The notes under the pieces are model-generated. The model was not told where the DNA came from. It searched no databases and saw only the letters and a program-made list of their open reading frames with translations. The translations under genes and the position numbers were made by a program. DNA of 64,000 bases from the NCBI RefSeq assembly GCF_002831585.1, contig NZ_CP025113.1:5037001-5101000 (forward strand). Reading direction: 5' to 3'. This document shows positions 1 to 9,278 of this stretch, piece after piece (within the stretch, counting starts at the first letter, position 1; every line of letters starts with the position of its first letter). The DNA comes from Bradyrhizobium sp. SK17. GTDB lineage: Bacteria > Pseudomonadota > Alphaproteobacteria > Rhizobiales > Xanthobacteraceae.

Positions 1-995
1 CGGCGGGGCGGGGACTGGTGAAGGCGTTCCGCTACGGGCTCGTGATGCCCGGCGGCTCCAGGATCGTCTTCGACCTCGCCGGCCCGGTGAAGATCGCCAA
101 CTCCTATGTGCTCGACGCCGCCAACGGCCAGCCGCCGCGGCTGGTGTTGGACTTCGAGGAGATCGATCGCACCGCCTTCGTGCAGTCGCTGGCGCCCGAG
201 AGCCGGCCTGACTTGAAGCCTGCGAATGCCGGGTCCACCACGGCGGCGATCCCGGCCGTCGCCACGGCTGCGCTCCCGCCGGTCACCGATCCGCGGCCGC
301 TGATCGTGATCGATCCCGGTCACGGCGGCATCGACAATGGCACCCAGTCCGGCGACCAGACCGAGAAGAACCTGGTGCTCGGCTTCGGCCTCGCGCTGCG
401 CGACCGGATCGAGCAGTCCGGCAAATATCGCGTGATCATGACCCGGACCGACGACACCTTCATCCCGCTCAACGACCGGGTGAAGATCGCGCGCACCCAA
501 TCGGCGGCGCTGTTCGTCTCGATCCATGCCGACGCGCTGCCACGCCGTGAGGGCGACGCCCAGGGTGCCACGATCTACACGGTGTCGGACAAGGCCTCAG
601 ATGCCGAAGCCGAGCGCCTGGCCGAGACCGAGAACAAGGCCGACGCCATCGGCGGCGTGAACCTGACGGACGAGCCGACCGAGGTCGCCGATATCCTGAT
701 CGACCTCGCGCAACGCGAGACCAAGACCTTCTCGAACCGCTTCGCCCGGCTGCTGATGGACGAGATGAAGTCCACGGTGCGGATGCACAAGCATCCGCTC
801 AAATCGGCCGGCTTCCGGGTGCTGAAGGCGCCGGACGTGCCGTCCGTGCTGGTCGAGATCGGCTATGTCTCGAACAAGAGCGACCTCGAGCACCTGGTCT
901 CCGAGAACTGGCGGAACAAGGCGGTCGGTTCGATGGCCCAGGCAATCGATGCATTCTTCGCCAAGCGGCTGGCAACTGCCGGACCGGCAAAGTGA
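1..995 (+). CDS. amiC: N-acetylmuramoyl-L-alanine amidase, 5' end outside window
   Basis: Periplasmic zinc amidase that cleaves the amide bond between MurNAc and the stem peptide during cell separation. The frame is open to the first base of the window. The GTG at 18 falls inside an AMIN-type beta domain (visible up to about residue 55 of the open frame), so the true start and signal peptide lie upstream. A linker rich in Ala, Thr and Pro follows, then an Amidase_3 domain with the zinc ligands in order: His in DPGHGG, Glu in TEKNLV, His in SIHADA, and the C-terminal catalytic Glu in LVEIGYVSNK. It is followed by mrcA and prfB, an order common in Rhizobiales. The family call is firm. AmiC rather than AmiA/B is inferred from the AMIN domain. 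Confidence 0.9.
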   Translation, partial: AGRGLVKAFRYGLVMPGGSRIVFDLAGPVKIANSYVLDAANGQPPRLVLDFEEIDRTAFVQSLAPESRPDLKPANAGSTTAAIPAVATAALPPVTDPRPLIVIDPGHGGIDNGTQSGDQTEKNLVLGFGLALRDRIEQSGKYRVIMTRTDDTFIPLNDRVKIARTQSAALFVSIHADALPRREGDAQGATIYTVSDKASDAEAERLAETENKADAIGGVNLTDEPTEVADILIDLAQRETKTFSNRFARLLMDEMKSTVRMHKHPLKSAGFRVLKAPDVPSVLVEIGYVSNKSDLEHLVSENWRNKAVGSMAQAIDAFFAKRLATAGPAK

Positions 996-1281
996 AATTG
1001 GCCGGCCGAAAAGCCGGAGCCGTGGCGCTGAAGCCCTAGTTTGGCCACAGCGGCGACGGTATAGACAATGGACTGCGGGTCCACAGAATCGACCATACTG
1101 TCCGGCGGCTTTGGTATTTTCGCGTGCGCAAGGTGGCTTGCTGGGGTCGGGGCCCCGTTGGTCGGTCCTCAGATATCGGCCCTTTTGAAATACGAGCCTT
1201 CGTTGTGTGAGGCTTTCGCACTTTTGGACAGGCGCTGCCGACGACGACTGGGCGCCGGAGGGTAGGAACGGAACGTCGATA

Positions 1282-3771
1282 ATGCGCCTGCTCGTGCGGT
1301 TCATTGGTTTCTTGTTCGCCGCTGGAACCGTCGTGTTCCTGGTCGGTGTCGCCGCCGTCGCCGGCGCGATCTGGCATTTCTCCAAGGACCTGCCGGACTA
1401 CTCGCAGCTTCAGGACTACGAGCCGCCGGTGATGACCCGCGTGCACGCCGCGGACGGCGCGCTGCTCGGCGAATACTCCAAGGAACGCCGGCTCTATCTG
1501 CCGATCCAGGCGGTGCCGAAGCTCGTGATCAACGCCTTCCTCGCGGCCGAAGACAAGAACTTCTACGAGCACGGCGGCGTCGACTATCAGGGCATGGCGC
1601 GCGCCGCGATCCTCTACGCGCAGAACTACGGCTCCAACCGCCGCCCGCAGGGCGCCTCGACCATCACCCAGCAGGTCGCCAAGAACTTCCTGCTGACCAA
1701 CGAAGTTTCCTTCGCCCGCAAGATCAAGGAAGCTTTGCTGGCGATGCGCATCGAGCGCGCTTATTCCAAGGATCGCATCCTCGAGCTCTACCTGAACGAG
1801 ATCTATCTCGGGCTCGGCGCATATGGCATCGCGGCGGCGTCGCTGGTCTACTTCGACAAGTCGGTCAATGAGCTGACGGTGGCCGAGGCGGCGTATCTGG
1901 CGGCGCTGCCGAAGGCGCCGGCCGCGCTGCATCCGGTGCGCAACCGTGACCGCGCGATCGAGCGCCGCAACTATGTGATCGACCGCCTGCTGGAGAACGG
2001 CTGGATCAAGCAGGCCGACGCCGACAAGGCGCGCAAGGACCCGCTCGTCGTCACCAACCGCTCGAACGGGGCGCATATCTTCGCCGGCGAGTATTTCGCC
2101 GAGGAGGTCCGTCGCGACATCTTCGAGCGCTACGGTGAGAAGAAGCTTTACGAAGGCGGCCTGTCGGTGCGTACCACGCTCGATCCCAAGATCCAGGTGA
2201 TGGCGCGCAAGACCATGGTCGCGGGTCTGGTCAATTACGACGAGGCGCAGGGCTGGCGCGGGGCCGTGCAGAAGCTCGACGCCTCCGGCGACTGGGGTGT
2301 GAAGCTCGCCGACGTCAAATCGCTTTCGGACATCTCGCCCTGGCGCATGGCCGTGGTGCTGGAGACCAGTGAGCAGTCGGCGCGGATCGGCTTTCAGCCG
2401 GGCCGCGAACTCGGCGGCGCGGTCAGCAAGGAGCGCCAGACCGGCATCATCACGATGGATGGCGTGCGTTGGGCCAGGAGCAAGGGCAAAACGCCGACGG
2501 CGGTTTCGCAGGTGCTGCAACCGGGCGACGTGATCTATGCTGACCCGCTGGTGAACAAGGATGGCAACGCGGTCGAGGGCCAGTATCGCCTGCGGCAATT
2601 GCCGGAGGTATCCGGCGCGATGATTGCCATGGATCCTTGGACCGGTCGTGTGGTGGCGATGGTTGGCGGATTCTCGTTCGACCAGAGCCAGTTCAACCGT
2701 GCGACGCAGGCCTACAGGCAGCCGGGTTCGTCGTTCAAGCCGATCGTGTACTCGTCTGCGCTGGACAATGGCTACACGCCGTCGAGTATCATCGTCGACG
2801 GACCGATCGAGATCGACCAAGGGCAGGGCGCCGGTGTTTGGCGTCCGGAGAACTTCTCTACTGGCAAGTATTACGGACCGACGACGCTTCGTAACGCGCT
2901 GACGCATTCGCTCAACACCGTGACGGTGCGCCTGGCGCAGGACGTCGGCATGCCCTTGATCGGCGAATATGCCAAGCGCTTCGGCGTCTATGACGAGTTG
3001 CCGAACTATCTGTCCTACGCGCTCGGTGCTGGTGAAACGACCGTGATGCGCATGGTTACCGCCTATTCGATGTTCGCAAATGGCGGCCGCCGGGTGAAGC
3101 CGACGCTGATCGACCGCATCCAGGATCGCTATGGCCACACCATCTTCAAGCACGACCAGCGCGAATGCCGCGGCTGCGACGCGCCCGGAGGCTGGAAGAA
3201 CCAGCCGGAGCCGCAGCTCGTCGACCGCCGCGAGCAGGTGCTGGACCCGATGACCGCGTACCAAATCACTTCGATGATGGAAGGCGTGGTCCAACGCGGC
3301 ACGGCGACGGTCATGCGCGATGTCGGCAAGCCGATCGCGGGCAAGACCGGCACCACGAATGATGCGAAGGACCTCTGGTTCGTCGGTTTCTCGTCCGATC
3401 TGGTCGTTGGTTTGTACCTAGGCTACGACAAGCCGCGCAGCCTGGGGCGAACCGCGCAGGCCGGTCGTACCGCGGCCCCGATCGCCAGGGACTTCATGAA
3501 GCTTGCGCTGGCCGACAAGCCACCGACGCCGTTCAAGGTGCCGGCTGGCATCAAGCTGATCCGGGTCGACGCGAAGACCGGAGTTCGTGCCGGCCCGGGC
3601 AATGGAAACACCATCCTCGAAGCCTTCAAGCCGGGTACGGCACCGCCGGAATATTCGGCCCCGGTTGGCGTTGCCGACGCCGATGGCCGCGCGCCGCAGG
3701 CTTCGCAGAGCGGCGGGCAGCAGCCGGACGGAGGCTTCTTCATTCGCCCGGGAACCGGCGGATTATACTAA
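1282..3771 (+). CDS. mrcA: Penicillin-binding protein 1A, bifunctional transglycosylase/transpeptidase
   Basis: Polymerises and crosslinks peptidoglycan in the periplasm while anchored in the inner membrane. The 829-residue product has an N-terminal membrane anchor (about residues 5-32) and a GT51 transglycosylase domain with EDKNFYEHGG near residue 90 and the QGASTITQQ motif after it. The transpeptidase domain has the active-site SSFK (Ser483, Lys486), SLN near 543 and KTG near 688. I chose ATG 1282 over the in-frame GTG at 1207 because it places the membrane anchor directly at the N-terminus. The length is normal for class A PBPs. It lies 286 bases after the amidase and 106 bases before prfB, so it may have its own promoter, though I could not identify one with confidence. 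Confidence 0.95.
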   Translation: MRLLVRFIGFLFAAGTVVFLVGVAAVAGAIWHFSKDLPDYSQLQDYEPPVMTRVHAADGALLGEYSKERRLYLPIQAVPKLVINAFLAAEDKNFYEHGGVDYQGMARAAILYAQNYGSNRRPQGASTITQQVAKNFLLTNEVSFARKIKEALLAMRIERAYSKDRILELYLNEIYLGLGAYGIAAASLVYFDKSVNELTVAEAAYLAALPKAPAALHPVRNRDRAIERRNYVIDRLLENGWIKQADADKARKDPLVVTNRSNGAHIFAGEYFAEEVRRDIFERYGEKKLYEGGLSVRTTLDPKIQVMARKTMVAGLVNYDEAQGWRGAVQKLDASGDWGVKLADVKSLSDISPWRMAVVLETSEQSARIGFQPGRELGGAVSKERQTGIITMDGVRWARSKGKTPTAVSQVLQPGDVIYADPLVNKDGNAVEGQYRLRQLPEVSGAMIAMDPWTGRVVAMVGGFSFDQSQFNRATQAYRQPGSSFKPIVYSSALDNGYTPSSIIVDGPIEIDQGQGAGVWRPENFSTGKYYGPTTLRNALTHSLNTVTVRLAQDVGMPLIGEYAKRFGVYDELPNYLSYALGAGETTVMRMVTAYSMFANGGRRVKPTLIDRIQDRYGHTIFKHDQRECRGCDAPGGWKNQPEPQLVDRREQVLDPMTAYQITSMMEGVVQRGTATVMRDVGKPIAGKTGTTNDAKDLWFVGFSSDLVVGLYLGYDKPRSLGRTAQAGRTAAPIARDFMKLALADKPPTPFKVPAGIKLIRVDAKTGVRAGPGNGNTILEAFKPGTAPPEYSAPVGVADADGRAPQASQSGGQQPDGGFFIRPGTGGLY

Positions 3772-3877
3772 CGGCGATCGGATCCAAATGATCGGGATAG
3801 GGCGGCCAAGCCGATTGCGCTTTGCCGCGCCGGTCGCTACATCCCTGACGAGCTTTTTTCCCAACACCTGAAAGACC

Positions 3878-5009
3878 ATGCGCGCGGAAATCGAACGCCT
3901 TGTCGAAGAGATCAAGCAGTCAGTCGGGCTGCTGAGGAGGCATCTTTGACGTCGATCAATCGACGGCACGCCTCGCTGAGCTGAACAAGCTCGCTGAAGA
4001 CCCCAATCTCTGGAACGATCCCCAGAAAGCCCAGCGGCTGATGCAGGAGCGTACCTCACTGGAGGATTCGCTCTCCGGCATCGGCAAGGTCGAGCGCGAG
4101 CTCGAGGACCAGGTCGGCATGATCGAGCTCGGCGAGGCCGAGAACGATGCGGGCGTGGTCGCGGAGGCCGAGAAGGCGCTCAAGGACCTCAAGAAGGAGG
4201 TCGCCCGGCGCGAGCTCGAGGCGCTGCTCTCGGGTGAGGCCGACAAGTTCGATTCCTATCTCGAAGTCCATGCCGGTGCTGGCGGCACCGAGAGCCAGGA
4301 CTGGGCGCAGATGCTGTTGCGCATGTACACGCGCTGGGCGGAGAAGCACGGCTTCAAGATCGAGTATCTCGAAGAGTCACAGGGCGAAGAGGCCGGCATC
4401 AAGTCGGCCACCATCCAGATCTCCGGCCACAATGCCTATGGTTGGCTGAAGACCGAGGCCGGCGTGCATCGCCTGGTGCGGATCTCGCCGTTCGATTCCA
4501 ACGCGCGGCGGCACACCTCGTTCTCGTCGGTGCAGATTTTCCCTGTCATCGACGACTCGATCAAGATCGAGATCAAGGAAAGCGACGTCCGCACCGACAC
4601 GATGCGATCGGGCGGCGCCGGCGGTCAGCACGTCAACAAGACCGAGTCGGCGGTGCGGTTGACGCATATTCCGACCGGCATCGCGGTGGTCTGCCAGGCC
4701 GGCCGCTCCCAGCACAAGAACCGGGCGCAGGCCTGGGACATGCTGCGCGCGCGGCTGTACGAAATCGAGCTGAAGAAGCGCGAGGAGCAGGCCGCCGCCG
4801 ATCAGGCCGCCAAGACCGATATCGGCTGGGGCCACCAGATCCGCTCCTACGTCTTGCAGCCCTACCAGATGGTGAAGGATCTGCGCACGGGGGTGCAGAC
4901 CTCCGACACGTCGGGCGTGCTCGATGGCGATCTCGATGAATTCATGGCGGCAACGCTGGCGCAACGTGCCTTCGGCACCGGGCCGGGCTCCGTCGAGGAT
5001 GTGGATTAA
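3878..5009 (+). CDS. prfB: Peptide chain release factor 2 (programmed +1 frameshift)
   Basis: Terminates translation at UGA and UAA. The gene is read in two frames. ATG 3878 opens 23 codons ending CTT at 3944-3946, followed by an in-frame TGA at 3947-3949. A +1 slip to GAC at 3948 continues to the TAA at 5007-5009, giving 376 residues. The second frame carries the RF2 anticodon-like tripeptide SPF at about 203-205 and the peptidyl-hydrolase GGQ at about 248-250, inside the usual [11 protein letters not shown] context. Both reading-frame segments are needed for a normal-length RF2. Calling only the second frame would lose the conserved N-terminal helix. The dehydrogenase gene starts 3 bases after the stop. 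Confidence 0.96.
3935..3950 (+). promoter_or_regulatory. prfB programmed +1 frameshift signal
   Basis: The sequence AGGAGG-CAT-CTT-TGA-C contains an internal Shine-Dalgarno-like AGGAGG three bases before the slippery CTT and a UGA followed by C, a weak termination context. This is the classic autoregulatory site of prfB: low RF2 leaves the ribosome paused at UGA and promotes slippage. Seen directly; the mechanism is known for the family. Confidence 0.95.
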
Positions 5010-5012
5010 GCC

Positions 5013-5882
5013 ATGCCGCGCGTCGCTTTCATCGGATTGGGACGCATGGGCCACGGCATGGCCGGCCGCTATCTCGATGCGGGCTTCACGGTCGCGGTGT
5101 GGAACCGGAGCAAGGCCAAGGCCGAGGACCTGATCGCGCGCGGCGCGATCTGGGCGACCTCGCCGGAGGACGCCGCGATCGACGCCGATGCGGTCATCAC
5201 GATGGTGGCCGACGATGAAGCCTCGCGCGCGGTCTGGCTGACCAAGGACGGCGCTGCCGCCACCATGAAGGCCGGCACGCTCGCGATCGAGTGCTCTACG
5301 GTCTCCTATCAGCACACGCTCGATATGGCGCGCGAGCTGCACAGCCGCGGCCTGGTCTATATCGATTGTCCCGTCACCGGGCTGCCGGAGGCGGCGGCCG
5401 CCGGCAGGCTGACGCTGCTGGTCGGCGCCGATCCGGCCGACCTCGAACGGGCGCAACCGTTCCTCGCGCCGATCGGCAGCACGATCCGTCATTTCGGCCC
5501 GGTCGGCACCGGCACCGTGTTCAAGCTGATCAACAACCTGATCGGCGCGGTGCAGATCGCAAGCCTCGCCGAGGGCGTTGCGATCGCCGAGCAGGCGGGC
5601 CTCGATATGAAGCTGGTGGCCGAAGCGCTGGCGACCGGCGCGGTGGCGAGCCCGCAGGTGATCCGCCACAGCAAGCGGATGATCGACCGCAACTTTTCCG
5701 GCGCGTCGTTCACCGCGGCGCTGCGCCACAAGGATGCCGACTATGCCGTGCGGCTGGCCGAGACGCTGTTGCCGGGCGTGCCCGTGAGCCGCGCCGCGCT
5801 CACCGCCTACGACAGGGCCAAGGCCCATGCGCCCGACGGTGACGAAGGCCAGATGATCGAGATCGTGTCGCGGCCGAAATAG
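5013..5882 (+). CDS. NAD(P)-dependent beta-hydroxyacid dehydrogenase (HIBADH family)
   Basis: Cytosolic oxidoreductase of the 3-hydroxyisobutyrate dehydrogenase / tartronate semialdehyde reductase / GLYR family. The 289 residues begin with a Rossmann GLGRMGHGMA dinucleotide loop (residues 8-17). The substrate-binding segment has DCPVTGLPEAA near residue 115, and the catalytic-lysine region FKLINN lies near 170. The C-terminal all-helical dimerisation domain contains the HKDADYAV stretch typical of the family. The start is 3 bases after the prfB stop, so the two are probably cotranscribed. The exact substrate cannot be told from sequence. Confidence 0.85.
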   Translation: MPRVAFIGLGRMGHGMAGRYLDAGFTVAVWNRSKAKAEDLIARGAIWATSPEDAAIDADAVITMVADDEASRAVWLTKDGAAATMKAGTLAIECSTVSYQHTLDMARELHSRGLVYIDCPVTGLPEAAAAGRLTLLVGADPADLERAQPFLAPIGSTIRHFGPVGTGTVFKLINNLIGAVQIASLAEGVAIAEQAGLDMKLVAEALATGAVASPQVIRHSKRMIDRNFSGASFTAALRHKDADYAVRLAETLLPGVPVSRAALTAYDRAKAHAPDGDEGQMIEIVSRPK

Positions 5883-5930
5883 GCGGGCCAGCAATTCACG
5901 GAAATCGGGTGGCCATTGTGGCTCGGTGCC

Positions 5931-6026
5931 GCTAGAGCGTTTTCGAGCGAAGTGGATACCGGTTCGCGTGTAGAAAACGCGTCAAGACAAGAACCTAGAG
6001 CCCCGTTCCGATTTCATCGGAGCGGG
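5931..6026. repeat. Dispersed intergenic repeat with two hairpins
   Basis: The gap between the dehydrogenase and the EamA gene holds a compact element. GCGTTTTC (5937-5944) pairs with GAAAACGC (5973-5980). CTAGAG occurs at both 5932 and about 5994. A second hairpin pairs CCCGTTCCGAT (6002-6012) with ATCGGAGCGGG (6016-6026) with one G-U. I recognise the style as a repeat common between genes of Bradyrhizobium relatives; the family assignment is from memory. It may act as a weak terminator. Confidence 0.6.
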
Positions 6027-6059
6027 AAAGGCTCGAGGCATCTACGCCAGCGCAGATGA

Positions 6060-7004
6060 GTGCCTGCCATGCCTTCCGCCGACAACAGGATCGATCGCCG
6101 CGACTGGGGGCTGCTCGGTTTGCTGTCGGTGCTCTGGGGCGGCTCGTTCTTCTTCAATGGCGTGATCCTGCGCGAATTGCCGCCGCTGACGCTGGTGCTG
6201 CTGCGCGTGGCGCTCGGCACGATCATGCTGCTGCCGTTGCTGCGGGCCAGGAAGATCGAATTTCCGCGCGGCGTTTCGGGATGGGCGCCGTTCTTCGCGA
6301 TGGGGTTGTTCAACAACGTGCTGCCGTTCTCGCTGATCGTGTTCGGGCAGACCTACATTCCGAGCGGACTGGCCTCGATCCTCAATGCGACGACCCCGTT
6401 GTTCGCGGTGGTGATCATGGCGGTGACCGGCGATGAGCGGTTGCAGGCGCGCCGCGTCGCGGGAGTGACCGTCGGGCTGATCGGGGTTGCGATCCTGCAT
6501 GGCGACGCGCTCGGCTTCGAGAGCCGGCAGGGCATCGGCATCGCGCTGTGCCTTGCGGGCGCCTTCAGCTATGGCATCGCGGCGCTGGTCGGGCGGCGGC
6601 TGCCGCAGCGCGTGCCGCCGCTCGGGACCGCGGCGTTCCAGATGATGGCCTCCAGCGTGATGATGGCCCCCGTCGCCGCGGTGGCCGACAAGCCGTGGCT
6701 GCTGCCGATGCCGCATGCGACGACATGGCTCGCGGTGCTCGGGCTCGCGGCGCTGTCGACCGCACTGGCCTACATCGTGTTCTTTCAGATCCTGCAACGC
6801 TCGGGCGCGACCAATGTGATGCTGGTGACGCTGTTGATCCCGGTCACCGCTATGCTGCTCGGGTATCTCGTGCTCGGCGAACCGGTCTCGTGGCGGGAGG
6901 TGACCGGTGCGCTTGTGATCGCGAGTGCACTGCTCTTGATCGACGGACGCGTGCTGATCTGGTTCAGCCGCGCGCCTGCTTCCACTCCGCATACCAGCCG
7001 GTGA
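6060..7004 (+). CDS. EamA/DMT-family inner-membrane transporter
   Basis: Predicted drug/metabolite-type exporter with about ten hydrophobic helices arranged as two EamA repeats. The product is 314 residues from GTG 6060, or 311 from ATG 6069. The first repeat begins with LLSVLWGGSFFFNGV, a typical helix-1 signature, and the second begins near GIALCLAGAFSYGIAAL. The substrate is not deducible. The last 41 bases overlap the 3' end of the convergent carbamoyltransferase gene, so each transcript runs antisense to the other's tail. No regulator is adjacent. Confidence 0.85.
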   Translation: MPAMPSADNRIDRRDWGLLGLLSVLWGGSFFFNGVILRELPPLTLVLLRVALGTIMLLPLLRARKIEFPRGVSGWAPFFAMGLFNNVLPFSLIVFGQTYIPSGLASILNATTPLFAVVIMAVTGDERLQARRVAGVTVGLIGVAILHGDALGFESRQGIGIALCLAGAFSYGIAALVGRRLPQRVPPLGTAAFQMMASSVMMAPVAAVADKPWLLPMPHATTWLAVLGLAALSTALAYIVFFQILQRSGATNVMLVTLLIPVTAMLLGYLVLGEPVSWREVTGALVIASALLLIDGRVLIWFSRAPASTPHTSR

Positions 7005-9117
7005 AACGACCGCTGTCGCGCTCGCCGCCGTGCCAGGCGGCATAGGCGGTGCCGTCGTCGGCGACCAGCACCACGGCATCGAGGCCCTTCGAGCGTCGCA
7101 GCGTGTCCATCGCCTGGGCCGGCGTCTGCGCGATCGGCCCCGCGACGTTGAACGAGGTGTTGACCGACATCTCGACGCCGATATGGCGGCCGAGCGCCTT
7201 CAGATAGGCGTAGGTGAGGGGATCGTCCGCCTCGCGGACGATCTGGATGCGCCCGGTGCCGTCGGCGTGCACCACGGCTGGAATCCTCGCGCGTGCCTCC
7301 GGCTTCGAATGGGCCGTGAGCACCATGTAGTTGTAGGCGTTGTAGTCGTCGTCGGACGCGCCGTCCTCCAGCTCGAAATAGTCGCGCGCCGCTTGCAGCG
7401 TCGCCATCGGCGCCAGCGGGCGGATCGCCTCGCGGTACTTGACGCGCTCGTTGAGCCGCTCGCGCACCTCGGGATCGCAGGGATTGGCGAGGATCGAGCG
7501 ATGACCGAGCGCGCGCGGGCCGGTTTCGGCCGCACCCTGATAGATCGCGATCACGCCGCCTTGCGCCACCATGGAGGCCATCAGGTCCGCGATCGCATCG
7601 CGCCCCTCTGATGTCGCAACGTTGCCGATCACGGACGAGGCGACATCGTCGGTGTTGAGTGCCGCGGTGATGTCGGCGTTGGAAGGCGGCAGGCCGCAGT
7701 AGAATGCGTGCGACAGCGGCGCGCCGCGCGGTGCGCCCGCCAGATGCGCGAACAGCCACGCCGCGCCGATCGGCACGCCGGGATCGCCGGGAACCGGCGG
7801 CACCCACATATGCAGCCGCGTCTTGCGCTGCTGCGCCTGTTCGAACCACGCCTCGTCGAAATGCTCGAGCAGCCGCATATTGCCGAGTGCATTCAGCGCC
7901 ACGCCGCCGGTTAATACGAGGCGATCGGTACCCGTGATGCGCAGCAGATGATCGATGACGTGGATCATTGCGTCCTCGAACACCAGTTGCGTCGCGGCCG
8001 CCTTGTCGACGCGGTCCTTGGTGTCGGGACGGTGATGGATGTCCTCGACGCGCAGCACCGCGTCGGGATTCCACAGCTGGTCCGGCCGCAGCGGCGGGCC
8101 GAGGATGTCGATCAGCGGCTGCTTGTAGGGATTGTCGGCGGGATCGGCATACCAGTTGGCCATCGCGCGATTGAGCAGCACGGTGCCGTCGGGCCCGAGT
8201 TGCAGCACGTCCTTCAGGCGCGCGTAATAAGGATTGGTGGCGCGGTTCATGTCGCCCCAGGCGGCGGCGCCCATGTAGCGGCCTTCGCTGGAGAGCCAGG
8301 TCCAGCCGCCCTGGCTCGACGAGATCACGGTGTAGAAGGCGCCGAGCGAATCGAACAGGCTATCGTTGCAATAGAGCTGCTTCATCTCGCCGTTCTCGGC
8401 GACATAGAGCGAGATCGAGCCGACATCGCCGGTGCCGTCGAGCACCGCAATCGCAACACGCTCGCGGATATCGGCAAACGGCGAGGCCGTGAACGAGTAC
8501 CAGGCGTGATTGTCGTGATGCGGCATGCAGATCAGCGGCAGCTGCTCGCCGAGCCCATACATTTTCGCAAGCTTGCGCGAGATGCGCCTCACCTGGTCCA
8601 TCTGGCGCAAATTGATCGCGGGCGCGATCGGCGCGCGCAGCAATTTGATACTGGCCGGGGCTTCCTCGAACGAAGTGCGGATCAGCATCGCCATCAGCGC
8701 CGGATAGTCCCACGTGGTGACGAAGGCTGCGATGTCGCCGATGTCGCGCCCCATCCGCTGCAACACCTTGCGCATGTCGTCGAGCGCATGCTGCGGGAAT
8801 TCGTTGGTGTGCTTGTTGCCGGAGAAGCGCTCTTCCTCGTTGTTGACGATCAGGCGTGGGCCGTCCTTCTGGGTGACCTCGACCAGCGCGACGCCGGTGT
8901 TGTGCGTGCCGGGGCAGGCGAGGCCAGCGATGTAGATGGTCTCGCCGCGTCGCAATCGCTCGCGGATCGAGGCGATCGTGCGCTGCGCGAATTCACCATT
9001 GGCCTTGTGCAGGCCAAGCTTGGCCATCGCACGTTCGCTGAGGCGGCGCGTGATCTCATAGCCCGCAGCCGCCAAACGCGGATGCCGCGGACCGGTACGA
9101 ATGTCCGGTTTACGCAA
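6964..9117 (-). CDS. NodU/CmcH-family carbamoyltransferase
   Basis: Predicted to transfer a carbamoyl group from carbamoyl phosphate, through a carbamoyl-adenylate, to a hydroxyl of a sugar or small molecule. The N-terminal half is a TsaD-like ATPase fold with the metal-binding HHDNHAWYSF motif and GGVALNALGN near residue 410. The C-terminal half has ETGPRALGHRSILA and VNTSFNVAG, both hallmarks of the family. The 717-residue frame begins at TTG 9117 with GAGG about 8 bases upstream; ATG 9027 is an alternative. Either start leaves 30-60 extra N-terminal residues before the catalytic domain compared with typical members. There are no nod genes nearby, so a role on surface glycans or another metabolite is as likely as Nod-factor decoration. 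Confidence 0.85.
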   Translation of the reverse strand: MRKPDIRTGPRHPRLAAAGYEITRRLSERAMAKLGLHKANGEFAQRTIASIRERLRRGETIYIAGLACPGTHNTGVALVEVTQKDGPRLIVNNEEERFSGNKHTNEFPQHALDDMRKVLQRMGRDIGDIAAFVTTWDYPALMAMLIRTSFEEAPASIKLLRAPIAPAINLRQMDQVRRISRKLAKMYGLGEQLPLICMPHHDNHAWYSFTASPFADIRERVAIAVLDGTGDVGSISLYVAENGEMKQLYCNDSLFDSLGAFYTVISSSQGGWTWLSSEGRYMGAAAWGDMNRATNPYYARLKDVLQLGPDGTVLLNRAMANWYADPADNPYKQPLIDILGPPLRPDQLWNPDAVLRVEDIHHRPDTKDRVDKAAATQLVFEDAMIHVIDHLLRITGTDRLVLTGGVALNALGNMRLLEHFDEAWFEQAQQRKTRLHMWVPPVPGDPGVPIGAAWLFAHLAGAPRGAPLSHAFYCGLPPSNADITAALNTDDVASSVIGNVATSEGRDAIADLMASMVAQGGVIAIYQGAAETGPRALGHRSILANPCDPEVRERLNERVKYREAIRPLAPMATLQAARDYFELEDGASDDDYNAYNYMVLTAHSKPEARARIPAVVHADGTGRIQIVREADDPLTYAYLKALGRHIGVEMSVNTSFNVAGPIAQTPAQAMDTLRRSKGLDAVVLVADDGTAYAAWHGGERDSGRFTGWYAEWKQARG

Positions 9118-9278
9118 TCAGAACGCCTCGACTCGTGATCCCCAGATCGACCTTCAATCATAAATAGCGCCAGGCAACAATGCCGTTTCGCCCAACGAAA
9201 AAACCCGGCGCTTGCCAGCATATGCGTCTCTTGCGAGACTTGTCGCCAAAACCAACGACAAAAATCGGGAGAAAAACG

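Noticed and set aside
1036..3294. 752-codon open frame antisense to mrcA
   Set aside because: Mirror of the mrcA codon pattern; Arg/His-rich translation without any domain. PBP1A motifs on the plus strand are decisive.
4377..5894. 505-codon antisense frame over prfB and the dehydrogenase
   Set aside because: Covers two well-supported genes on the other strand and translates to Arg/His/Gly-rich shadow sequence.
6964..9117. Calling the carbamoyltransferase nodU
   Set aside because: No other nod genes or nod-box nearby; family membership does not establish Nod-factor specificity.
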